In this document: one piece after another, positions 1-7,272 of the stretch
Numbering within the stretch: the stretch's first letter is position 1
How the letters are laid out: each line of letters starts with the position of its first letter
Assembly: GCA_021776785.1 (NCBI GenBank)
Contig: JAJFFF010000053.1
Location: 1 to 43,577 of the forward strand
Length of the DNA stretch: 43,577 nucleotides
From: Planctomycetota bacterium
Lineage (GTDB): Bacteria; Planctomycetota; PLA2
Direction: 5' to 3'
Translations under genes and position numbers: made by a program
The notes under the pieces: generated by a model
Told to the model about the DNA's origin: nothing
Databases searched by the model: none
The model's input: only the letters and a program-made list of their open reading frames with translations

Positions 1-1109
1 GGTACCGAGAACGCGGCCAGGTCGGCCGGGCGCCCCACGTGGAGGACTCCGGTGTCTAAGGCCAGAGCCCGCGCTCCCCACTCCGTCGCCATTCGAAAAA
101 CCGCCTTGGCGCCCAGATCGGTCCGCGCGCGGCCCAGGAACTGGGTCTCGCTCAGCAGGTCCACGGTCTCGCCGGACGCCGCACTGTCCGAACCCAGCGC
201 CACGCGGACCCCTTCTTCCATCAGCTCCTGGACCGGATGCTCGGGGTGGCCGAAGAAATGGTGGGCGGTCGGGCAATACACGGCAAACGCGCCAGCCGGG
301 GCGTGGCGCGGACGCATGTAATTGGCGTGCACGATCAGCAGCGGGGCGCGTTCCATGCCGACGCTGTCCAAGAACGTCTTGAGATCGCCGTAGGGCTCGA
401 AGTCTGGGTCATCGGCATCGAATCGCTTGAGCATCTCGCGCAGCGGTCCGATCCCGTGGCGGATAAACGCCATCTCTTCGAGTGTCTCGCCGACATGAAT
501 GGCCAACGGGCGTCCGTGCCCGTCCGCCACGGCCACGAGTTGGCGCAGCAATCCGGGCGACACCGAGTACGGCGCGTGGGGACTGAGTCCGGTTTGTACA
601 AGCGGCGGGAGTTCGCGCATCTCCGCTAACTCCCACACGTCGCTGAACACGCGGTCCGATACGTCAGGTGAAAACCCGATCGCTTCGACGAACAACCGCA
701 CGCGCGCGCCGCTCTCGCCCCACACCTGCGCGATCGCGTCAAACTTTTGCGGCGTCACAATATCGCCAAACGACGTGGTGCCGCGCTCGATCGCTTGGCG
801 CGCCAGCGCGGCTGCCGCTTCCTCCATGCCGGGCTTCGCCCACCCCTCGCGGATCCCGTCGATCCACGCGACGAAGTCGCCCTTGTACGGCACGCGGCCG
901 CGCAGGTGCGACAGGTCTAGATGCAGGTGCGCGTTGACGAGCCCCGGAGTCAACGTGGCGTCTTCTAAGTCGATCACCTCGTCGGTCTTGGGGGCGTCTT
1001 GGGCCGGCCCCACCCACGTGATCGTCGGGCCGTCCACGACCACCGCACCGTCGGCGATGTCGGTCTCTGCGTCCGGAAGGACGCGCGCGGCCCGTATGCA
1101 CAGTGTCAC
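1..1109 (-). CDS. Amidohydrolase (TRZ/ATZ, cytosine-deaminase-like), 3' end outside window
   Basis: From a GTG at 1109 an open frame of 369 codons runs leftward off the window, so the C-terminus is missing. Motifs of the metal-dependent amidohydrolase superfamily are visible: NAHLHLDLSHL (the HxH metal pair), HVGETLEEM, LIVHANYM and VALGSDSAASGE (late Asp). The TRZ/ATZ branch removes amino or chloro groups from purine-like rings. The substrate cannot be read from sequence; aminofutalosine deaminase (futalosine menaquinone route) and S-adenosylhomocysteine or methylthioadenosine deaminase are plausible. An in-frame ATG at 1136 would add nine residues, but the family-like beginning VTLCIRAARVLP and a TACACT box at 1119-1124 favour the GTG. 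It is divergent from tatD. Confidence 0.85.
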   Translation of the reverse strand, partial: MTLCIRAARVLPDAETDIADGAVVVDGPTITWVGPAQDAPKTDEVIDLEDATLTPGLVNAHLHLDLSHLRGRVPYKGDFVAWIDGIREGWAKPGMEEAAAALARQAIERGTTSFGDIVTPQKFDAIAQVWGESGARVRLFVEAIGFSPDVSDRVFSDVWELAEMRELPPLVQTGLSPHAPYSVSPGLLRQLVAVADGHGRPLAIHVGETLEEMAFIRHGIGPLREMLKRFDADDPDFEPYGDLKTFLDSVGMERAPLLIVHANYMRPRHAPAGAFAVYCPTAHHFFGHPEHPVQELMEEGVRVALGSDSAASGETVDLLSETQFLGRARTDLGAKAVFRMATEWGARALALDTGVLHVGRPADLAAFSV

Positions 1110-1118
1110 AGCGCGCGC

Positions 1119-1124
1119 AGTGTA
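1119..1124 (-). promoter_or_regulatory. Candidate -10 box (TACACT) of the amidohydrolase gene
   Basis: On the minus strand TACACT ends nine bases before the GTG at 1109, with no Shine-Dalgarno sequence in between. This fits a leaderless or nearly leaderless transcript. No convincing -35 is visible. Confidence 0.35.
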
Positions 1125-1169
1125 CCTACAAGGCATCGCGCCGCCCGTGTTACAACGCCCTCCTTGCCG

Positions 1170-1937
1170 ATGATCGATAGCCACGCCCACACCAACTTCG
1201 ACGCGTTCGACGACGACCGAGCCGCGATGTATGAACGCGCCCGCGCCGCTGGCGTGCTCGCGATCATCGAGGTCGGCGTCGGACTCGACGGCTCCAAGCA
1301 AGCGTGCGCCCGCGCCCAAGCGGAACCCATGGTGCACGCCGCCGCCGGGCTCCATCCCACCGGGTTAGACGGCTGGGAAGAGGCGTGGGACGAGTTCGTC
1401 GCGCTGTTTGCGCAAACCGGTCCGGCCCGCCCCATCGCCGTCGGCGAGTGCGGCCTGGATTACTACTGGATGAAATCACCCAAAGACATCCAGGCCGACG
1501 CGTTTTTGCGCCAACTCGACTTCGCGCAGGAGAAGCAGCTGCCGTACATCGTGCACTGCCGCGAAGCCGAAGACGACCTGGTGCCGCTGTTGACCGCGCA
1601 CGGCTATGCCAGAGGCGTCGTCCATTGTTTTGGGGGCACGGCCGAGCACGCGCAGGCTCTGCTTGAGTACGGCCTTCACCTCTCGTTTTGCGGCAACGTG
1701 ACCTATAAGAGCGCCGCCGCCATGCGCGAAGTGGCCGCCACCGTCCCGCTCGATCGATTGCTGCTCGAAACCGATAGCCCGTTTCTCGCGCCGGTGCCCA
1801 AACGTGGCAAGCGCAACGAGCCGTCGTTCGTCGCGCACACCGCGCGTTTTCTCGCCGACCTCAAAGGCGTAGACTTAGACACTCTTACAAAGGCCGCGAC
1901 GGACAACACCCGTGCGCTGTTTTTGATCGAAGCATGA
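1170..1937 (+). CDS. tatD: TatD family metal-dependent DNase
   Basis: 255 aa, the usual length of TatD-type (beta/alpha)8-barrel nucleases, which act as metal-dependent 3'-5' exonucleases or deoxyribonucleases in the cytoplasm and are linked to DNA repair. The start is the ATG giving MIDSHAHTNF, where SHAH is the first metal-binding HxH. Later motifs are AVGECGLDYYW (Glu ligand), IVHCREAEDD, VVHCFGG and LLLETDSPFLAP (final Asp ligand), so all catalytic landmarks are present. No clear Shine-Dalgarno sequence precedes the start; a TACAAC box lies at 1151-1156. The stop overlaps the next gene in an ATGA junction (1934-1937), so it heads an operon with a membrane protein and a MoxR ATPase. Confidence 0.95.
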   Translation: MIDSHAHTNFDAFDDDRAAMYERARAAGVLAIIEVGVGLDGSKQACARAQAEPMVHAAAGLHPTGLDGWEEAWDEFVALFAQTGPARPIAVGECGLDYYWMKSPKDIQADAFLRQLDFAQEKQLPYIVHCREAEDDLVPLLTAHGYARGVVHCFGGTAEHAQALLEYGLHLSFCGNVTYKSAAAMREVAATVPLDRLLLETDSPFLAPVPKRGKRNEPSFVAHTARFLADLKGVDLDTLTKAATDNTRALFLIEA

Positions 1938-2716
1938 ACATCCTCTGGATCCTTCTCGCCGCGGCCGCCACGGCCTGGGGCGTACGCGGTGCGCTGCAAC
2001 GCGATGTCGCGGCCTGGCTCAAGGCGCTCGCGACGTTGGCGTTTTTGTTCTGCGGCCTCACGACCGTGTTGCTCGTGTGGTGGGTCGGGGACGGGCGCCT
2101 GCTTCCGACGCTCCAGATCAGCCCGGATGTGCGCAACTGGTTTGCGACCAACTACGACGGCGGTCTCCCAGCGCCCGATCCGTTGTACCTGTTGGTCGGG
2201 CTGGTCGCCCACGTCGCGTTGCTGGTGCTCGCGCGCAGCAAACGCGGCGCGATTCTGTGGCCGGCGACGTTGGTGTTTTTGGCCGCCACCATGTGGTTTT
2301 CTTCGCGGCAAAGCGATCGCCCGATCGCGTATCGACGCGCGCTCGGCCCGGCGACCACGGCCTACCTCACCGTCGCCCCGACCAAGAACGAGGGCGCGCG
2401 CCTGGTGTTTGCCCACGGCGCATCCGAGGACGGCTTCGTTGATGTCATCCACGTCGCAGAATCGGAAAAAGTGCCGATCGACATCCAGCTTTTTTGGACC
2501 AACGACGGCCAAGCCATCGTGTTGCAGGTGGGCCGGCGGCGCACGTTTGCGCTCAAGCTGGATGGGACGACCGTGGGCTATCTGCCCGCCCGCTCGCACG
2601 AATGGCCCGAGGAAAACGCGAGCCTCGAATCCGGTCCCGTTCGAAAGCGCCTTGCGAAAGCGGCGAAAGACGTGGACGTGTTCTTGCGAGAACACGGCGG
2701 CGTCTTCGTAAGATAA
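1934..2716 (+). CDS. Membrane protein of unknown function
   Basis: 260 aa, starting inside the ATGA overlap with tatD. The N-terminal part has three likely membrane helices: about residues 3-21 (ILWILLAAAATAWGV), 35-52 (TLAFLFCGLTTVLLVWWV) and 88-110 (YLLVGLVAHVALLVLA, followed by a further hydrophobic run near 112-120). The remaining roughly 135 residues form a soluble domain with alternating beta-like segments, such as IDIQLFWTNDGQAIVLQVG. I recognise no family. Four bases separate it from the MoxR gene, so the two are probably co-transcribed and this protein may be a membrane partner of the ATPase; that is inference from position only. Confidence 0.8.
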   Translation: MNILWILLAAAATAWGVRGALQRDVAAWLKALATLAFLFCGLTTVLLVWWVGDGRLLPTLQISPDVRNWFATNYDGGLPAPDPLYLLVGLVAHVALLVLARSKRGAILWPATLVFLAATMWFSSRQSDRPIAYRRALGPATTAYLTVAPTKNEGARLVFAHGASEDGFVDVIHVAESEKVPIDIQLFWTNDGQAIVLQVGRRRTFALKLDGTTVGYLPARSHEWPEENASLESGPVRKRLAKAAKDVDVFLREHGGVFVR

Positions 2717-2720
2717 GCCC

Positions 2721-3710
2721 ATGGCACATGGATCCAGCGAAGCGCAGGTCGAACGCTGCGCGCGCGTCGTCGACGATTTGCGAAGTCGCTTGAGCGAACG
2801 CATCATCGGCAATCGCGACGTCATCGACCTCGTGCTGACCGCGTTGATCGCGGGCGGACACGCGCTGCTCGAAGGCGTGCCCGGCATCGGCAAAACGATG
2901 CTCGTGCGCACACTGGCCGAAGCGCTGGATGCAAAATTCACGCGGATTCAGTTCACGCCGGACCTCATGCCCGCCGACGTCACCGGCACCACCGTGCTGC
3001 ACGAGGGCGAACAGGGCCGCGAGTTCCGATTCCGCGAGGGCCCGGTCTTTTGCAACCTGCTCCTCGCCGACGAGATCAACCGCGCGACGCCGAAGACCCA
3101 AGCCGCCATGCTGGAGGCGATGGAAGAGCGTCAGGTGACAGCAGACGGCACGAGCCGTCCGTTGCCGCGACCGTTCTTTGTGCTGGCGACGCAAAACCCG
3201 CTGGAGATGGAGGGCACATACCCGCTGCCCGAAGCGCAACTCGACCGATTCCTCTACAAAGTCTTGGTCGGCACGCCGAGCCAGGAGGAGCTAGTCAAAA
3301 TCATCGGCCTGTCCGCCGGCGCGGAGCACGCCCCGGCGGACCCCGTCACGACCGGTGAAGAGGTGGCGATGTTTGTGCGCACCGCGCGCGACGTCGTGTT
3401 GACCGATGACGTGCGCGAAAAAATCGCGCGCTTGGTCTTGGCGACGCACCCCGACCGGGAGGGCGCGCCCGAGTCGGTGCGGCGATACGTGCGTCACGGC
3501 GCAAGTCCGCGTGCCGCGTTGGCGATCGCCATGGGGCTGAAGGCGCGCGCGCTCATGGCAGGCCGCGCCCACGTCGAACGCAGCGAGATTCCCGCGCTGT
3601 TTGGCCCCGCCCTCCGGCACCGCATTGCGCTCAACTTCGAGGGCGAAGCGGAGGGCGTAACGCCCGACTCGATTCTCGACGACGTGCTGGCCGCGATCCC
3701 GCTACGCTGA
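2721..3710 (+). CDS. MoxR family AAA+ ATPase
   Basis: 329 aa, full length for MoxR proteins, chaperone-like ATPases that typically mature or insert metal centres with a VWA-domain partner. Walker A is GVPGIGKTML (about residues 53-62), Walker B LLLADEINRA, and sensor-1 region LATQNPLEMEGTYPLPEAQ; the LDRF arginine motif follows. MoxR genes are usually followed by a DUF58 and VWA genes. None is present here: the next gene is pcp on the opposite strand, whose 3' end overlaps this one by nine bases (3702-3710). The only candidate partner in the operon is the upstream membrane protein. Confidence 0.95.
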   Translation: MAHGSSEAQVERCARVVDDLRSRLSERIIGNRDVIDLVLTALIAGGHALLEGVPGIGKTMLVRTLAEALDAKFTRIQFTPDLMPADVTGTTVLHEGEQGREFRFREGPVFCNLLLADEINRATPKTQAAMLEAMEERQVTADGTSRPLPRPFFVLATQNPLEMEGTYPLPEAQLDRFLYKVLVGTPSQEELVKIIGLSAGAEHAPADPVTTGEEVAMFVRTARDVVLTDDVREKIARLVLATHPDREGAPESVRRYVRHGASPRAALAIAMGLKARALMAGRAHVERSEIPALFGPALRHRIALNFEGEAEGVTPDSILDDVLAAIPLR

Positions 3711-4283
3711 CGCGGTCACCCCGAGCTCGTCGAGTACGAGACCGATCGCGTCCACCTGCCGGTCGAACTCCAGCGGCTGTCCCTCCAACGCCAGATCCGG
3801 CGTCGGCGGCAGATGCACAAATCCGGCGCGCACGCCGCGGCCCGCGAGCACATGCCGCGCGTAGTAAAACGAGGCGTTGCAGAGGTACGCGCCAGCACTC
3901 AGCGAAATCTCCACCGGCAGCGACGCGGCCCGCATCCGGTTGAGCAGCGTGTCCAGGGGGAGCGTCGAGAAATACGCGTCGGGGCCGCCCGCGACGACAG
4001 ACGGGTCGGGCGGCGCCGCGCCACGGTTGTCGGCACGCCGTCCGTCCCGATGGTTGATCGCCACGCGCTCCAGGCTGATGACCGAGCGGCCAATCGCCAC
4101 GCCGGTGAGGACCACGCCCTCCCACTCCTGGGCGAGCAGATCGTCCAGGGCCGGCCCGATCCGGTCCCAATCCACGGGCAGCACGCTGGCCGCAACGTTT
4201 GGGCCCGCCAAAGCCTGCGCCACCTCGCCGGACGGATTCCGCGAAAGCCCTCCGAACGGTTCGAATCCAGTCACCAGGTACAT
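3702..4283 (-). CDS. pcp: Pyroglutamyl-peptidase I (peptidase C15)
   Basis: 193 aa, slightly shorter than the typical 200-215. The cytoplasmic cysteine peptidase removes N-terminal pyroglutamate from peptides. The triad is visible: Glu in SLERVAINHRDGR, Cys in GAYLCNASFYYARH, and His in GFVHLPPTPD. The N-terminal TGFEPFGGLSRNPS is the family's pyroglutamate-binding signature. It starts at ATG 4283 and has a TACCTT box eight bases upstream on its strand (4292-4297). It converges on the MoxR gene with a nine-base 3' overlap and diverges from the STAS gene. Confidence 0.93.
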   Translation of the reverse strand: MYLVTGFEPFGGLSRNPSGEVAQALAGPNVAASVLPVDWDRIGPALDDLLAQEWEGVVLTGVAIGRSVISLERVAINHRDGRRADNRGAAPPDPSVVAGGPDAYFSTLPLDTLLNRMRAASLPVEISLSAGAYLCNASFYYARHVLAGRGVRAGFVHLPPTPDLALEGQPLEFDRQVDAIGLVLDELGVTASA

Positions 4284-4434
4284 CGGTTCCCAAGGTAGCG
4301 CTATCCCGTCTTGGAATCCCCCACCTTTCTAGGGATTTGCTGAGATGGTACGCTTCCTAGCCCTAGGAATGCGTGACGTGTGCGGTTTCGCGCGAGCGTG
4401 CGCGGGCGCCTTGGTTCACGACGAGAGGATGACG

Positions 4435-5202
4435 ATGAAGATCGATCGAAAGAGCGAAGGCGATGTCACGATTCTCGGTTTCAGCGGCGAGTTTGACGCG
4501 TTCAACCTGCCCACCGTCAGCGATAAGATCGACACGCTCATCGAGAAGGGCGGCTACAAGCTGGTCTTCAACTTGTTCGAGTTGAAATTCATCAACTCGT
4601 CGGCGCTCGGCTACCTCATCAAGACGCAAAAAAAGCTGCGCGAATACGACGGCGAGTTGGTGTTGAGTCAGCCGTCGCAGTTCTTCGCGACGACGATCAA
4701 GACGCTCGGGATCGATCAGATCTTTAAGGTCTACGAGACCGACACCGACGCGGTCGCCTACTTCCAAAACGATGTCGGCGCGAAGACGCAAAAGTTCGAG
4801 GGCGTGCCGGTTGATGAAAACCTGCTCGGCTCCACGACCATGTTCTTCCGATTGAAGGACGAGCCGGACGCGATGGCGGTCGCCAAGATCTTGTCGATCT
4901 ATGAAGACGGCCCGACGTTTAAGTACCCGAGCGATCCGGACAAGATCAAAATCGATCCGGATGAACTCATGATCGGCCGCGCGCTGTGGATTAAGTTCCG
5001 GCAGCCGTTCTTGGAGAAGGAACGCTTCTTCGAGATGGAAGCGGAGATCGTGATGGCTGTGGACCTAGACGACGAGGAGGGCGCGAGCAAGTTCCGCTTG
5101 CGCTACACCCAGATCGACGACAAGGACAAAAAGGTCTTGGAGCAGTTTGTCGCTGACCAAGATCTGTTGCGTTCCCAAGCAAAGCCTGAGCAGATCCAAT
5201 AG
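4435..5202 (+). CDS. STAS domain protein with PilZ-like C-terminal domain
   Basis: 255 aa. Residues 1-110 are a STAS domain of the anti-sigma-factor-antagonist type: VTILGFSGEFDAFN, KLVFNLFELKFINSSALGYL with the serine pair that is the usual phosphorylation position, and a final QIFKVYETDTDAV. Residues about 130-255 form a second beta-rich domain ending RLRYTQIDDKDKKVLEQF, which resembles the end of PilZ domains, but I see neither the RxxxR nor the DxSxxG motif needed to bind cyclic di-GMP. ATG 4435 is preferred because GAGAGG ends six bases before it; ATG 4429 sits directly on that sequence. The role is probably a phosphorylation-controlled partner switch. It overlaps the next gene by four bases. 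Confidence 0.85.
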   Translation: MKIDRKSEGDVTILGFSGEFDAFNLPTVSDKIDTLIEKGGYKLVFNLFELKFINSSALGYLIKTQKKLREYDGELVLSQPSQFFATTIKTLGIDQIFKVYETDTDAVAYFQNDVGAKTQKFEGVPVDENLLGSTTMFFRLKDEPDAMAVAKILSIYEDGPTFKYPSDPDKIKIDPDELMIGRALWIKFRQPFLEKERFFEMEAEIVMAVDLDDEEGASKFRLRYTQIDDKDKKVLEQFVADQDLLRSQAKPEQIQ

Positions 5203-5924
5203 AGATCGTCATTCTCGTCGGCGCGGGCCTCATCGGCGGGTTCATCAACACGCTCGCGGGCGGCGGATCGATCTTCACGATCCCCGCGCTGGAGTGGGCG
5301 ATCGGTCTTCCGGGCGCAGCCAACGGCACGAACCGCATCGCCATCCTGTTGCAAAACGTGTCGGCGGTGTGGGGCTTTCATCGCGGACGCGTCGTGCCGT
5401 GGGTTTTGGCGACGCGCGCCGCTGTCCCCGCCGTCCTCGGTGGGCTCGTCGGCTCGTACATCGCAACTCGACTGAGCGCGCCCGCCATGCGCGTCGTGTT
5501 GTCGTTCGCCATCGTGGTGGTCGCGCTGACGTCGTTGTTTCGCCCGACACTCGTGCCCAAACTCGACGGCTGGAAACGCGATGTCGCATTCGTAGGCGTC
5601 GGACTTTGGTTGGGCTTTTTACAAGTCGGCGTCGGGTTCTTGCTCCTAGCGTGTCTCGCCGGCGGCATGCGCATGGACCTGGTGCGCGCAAACGCCGCGA
5701 AAGTGTTGATCGTGTTGATCGTGACCGTTCCCGCACTCGCGATCTTCGGCGCGGCGGGCCAACTGTATTGGCGCGAAGGGTTGCTGGTCGCAGCGGGCAA
5801 CATGACAGGCGCATTGATCGCGAGCCAACTCGCGATCAAAAAGGGTGCGGCCTGGATCCGGTGGGTCGTCGTCTTCGCAGCCGTGCTCGCGATCGCCAAG
5901 CTGCTCGCGCCGCTCTTTACCTAG
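5199..5924 (+). CDS. TauE/SafE family membrane permease with noncanonical start
   Basis: The coding frame clearly begins near 5199: it gives EIVILVGAGLIGGFINTL, then AGGGSIFTIPALEWAIGL and ANGTNRIAILLQN, the conserved first half of TauE/SafE permeases (export or uptake of sulfonate, sulfite and similar anions in the inner membrane). About eight hydrophobic segments follow, ending AVLAIAKLLAPLFT. The frame has no ATG, GTG or TTG before 5349, which would delete the signature. An in-frame TGA lies at 5187-5189. The best start by position is ATA at 5199, which overlaps the upstream TAG stop as ATAG, mirroring the ATGA junctions elsewhere in the window; ATC 5205 or ATT 5211 are alternatives. A sequence error or frameshift is not excluded. 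Confidence 0.82.
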   Translation: MEIVILVGAGLIGGFINTLAGGGSIFTIPALEWAIGLPGAANGTNRIAILLQNVSAVWGFHRGRVVPWVLATRAAVPAVLGGLVGSYIATRLSAPAMRVVLSFAIVVVALTSLFRPTLVPKLDGWKRDVAFVGVGLWLGFLQVGVGFLLLACLAGGMRMDLVRANAAKVLIVLIVTVPALAIFGAAGQLYWREGLLVAAGNMTGALIASQLAIKKGAAWIRWVVVFAAVLAIAKLLAPLFT

Positions 5925-6302
5925 CAGCCCATTGAAAAAGTCACATGGGCTGCGAGCGGGCCTCGAAGCCGATCTCGGTGTCGCGCATCCTCGCTGTAGC
6001 GTTGCTACACCTGCGGTTCGCTCCTTGATCTCGACTCCGATTCCTCGCTCTCGCTATTCCAAGCACTTCTTCAACGGGCTGCCCAGCAGCCCATTGAAAA
6101 AGTCACATGGGCTACGAGCGGGCCTCGAAGCCGATCTCGGTGTCGCGCATCCTCGCTGTAGCTCTGCTACACCTGTGGTCCGCTCCTTGATCTCGACTCC
6201 GATTCCTCGCTCTCGCTATTCCAAGCACTTCTTCAACGGGCCGCCCAGCAGCCCATTGAAAGAGTCACATGGGCTGCGAGCGGGCCTCGAAGCCGATCTC
6301 TC
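5925..6302. repeat. 162-bp tandem repeat, 2.4 copies, with imperfect terminal inverted repeats
   Basis: Copies begin at 5925, 6087 and 6249, a period of exactly 162 bp. Copies 1 and 2 differ at only a few bases. Copy 3 appears internally deleted and runs into the end of the aroB-like gene. Each full copy starts with CAGCCCATTGAAAAAGT and ends with ACTTCTTCAACGGGCTG or a close variant; these are inverted repeats matching at 15 of 17 positions. An internal TGTAGC/GCTACA dyad can form a small hairpin. The array fills the gap between two convergent genes and abuts both stop codons. It looks like a non-autonomous, MITE-like or REP-like element. No transposase is present, so mobility is inference. 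Confidence 0.85.
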
Positions 6303-6309
6303 ACTCTCG

Positions 6310-7272
6310 CTACGCTAGGATCTCCGCGATGGCGGCGGTGACCAAGTCTTGCGGGACATCGTCAAACACATCGACTTCGCCGAGGCGGCGCGGAAGCACC
6401 CATCGCAACTTGTCCGCGCGGCGTTTTTTGTCGTGTCGTAGCGCGGCGCGCACCGCCGCGGCTTCGAGATCGACACGCGCCGGGTGGCCGCATCGATCCA
6501 ACGCCGCAAGCACCGCCCCGCTGTCGTTAAAGCCGCAGTGACGCTCCGCCAAAAAACACGCGGCACGCAGTCCGACACCGACCGCGTCGCCGTGTCCGAG
6601 TTCGTAGCCGCTCGCTTGTTCGACCGCGTGCCCAAGCGTGTGCCCGAGGTTGAGCCAGCGCCGCACGCCTTGCTCTTTGAGGTCCTGGCTCACGATGTGG
6701 AGTTTGACCTGTTTGGCATCATCGACCAGCGTTGCCGGATCGTCGCGGCCTGCGCGCTCGACGAGGTCGGGACGCGCGATGACGCCGTGCTTGATGATCT
6801 CCGCCAAGCCGCATCGAACTTCGCGCGGCTCAAGCGTCGACAAGACGGCGGTCGGCGTCCATACGCCTGACGGTTCGTGAAACGCCCCCACCAGATTCTT
6901 GCCGCGCTCGTGGTCGATGCCCGTCTTCCCGCCGTGCGCGGCGTCCACCTGCGCGAGCAGCGTCGTCGCGACCGCGATCCAACGCACGCCGCGTAGATAA
7001 CTCGCGGCCGCAAACCCCGCCACGTCGAGAACGGTCCCGCCGCCGTACGCGACGACGACGGCGTCACGGTCCAGCTTCGCATCGACCATCGCGTCCACAA
7101 TCGACCGCCAGACCGCAAACCGTTTCGTCGCATGATTGACGTGCAGAAGCACGCGCGCCGCGTCCGACGGCACACCGTCCGGCATCCCATGCAGTTCGAC
7201 GACGCGACGATCCGCCACCACAAACACCTGACTCGGAGCCAAGCGACGGAGAGACGGCGCGAGCGCGTTCAC
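6310..7272 (-). CDS. aroB: 3-dehydroquinate synthase-like sugar phosphate cyclase (AroB-like, short)
   Basis: 320 aa from a GTG that overlaps the upstream gene's stop as GTGA. The fold and motifs are those of 3-dehydroquinate synthase, the NAD- and zinc-dependent second step of the shikimate pathway: GGKTGIDHERGKNLVGAFHEP, GLAEIIKHGVI (zinc Glu), LNLGHTLGHA (zinc His), GHGDAV (zinc His) and HDKKRR. Oddities: about 35 residues of the usual N-terminus are missing, the nucleotide-binding GGGVVGD is GGGTVLD, and the loop has AQVDAAHGGKT instead of SQVDSSVGGKT. The LD variant resembles epi-valiolone synthases, but KNLVGAF favours dehydroquinate synthase. No other shikimate gene is nearby. Confidence 0.82.
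   Translation of the reverse strand: MNALAPSLRRLAPSQVFVVADRRVVELHGMPDGVPSDAARVLLHVNHATKRFAVWRSIVDAMVDAKLDRDAVVVAYGGGTVLDVAGFAAASYLRGVRWIAVATTLLAQVDAAHGGKTGIDHERGKNLVGAFHEPSGVWTPTAVLSTLEPREVRCGLAEIIKHGVIARPDLVERAGRDDPATLVDDAKQVKLHIVSQDLKEQGVRRWLNLGHTLGHAVEQASGYELGHGDAVGVGLRAACFLAERHCGFNDSGAVLAALDRCGHPARVDLEAAAVRAALRHDKKRRADKLRWVLPRRLGEVDVFDDVPQDLVTAAIAEILA

Noticed and set aside
4258..4268. GGTTCGAATCC, identical to a tRNA T-loop sequence
   Set aside because: It lies in the start of pcp, where the opposite strand codes the conserved TGFEPFGG, and no acceptor or anticodon stem surrounds it.
5845..6318. A 157-codon open frame with a 54-residue protein repeat
   Set aside because: It exists because the 162-bp DNA repeat is a multiple of three with no stop; no ribosome site or family likeness, and the DNA has inverted-repeat ends.
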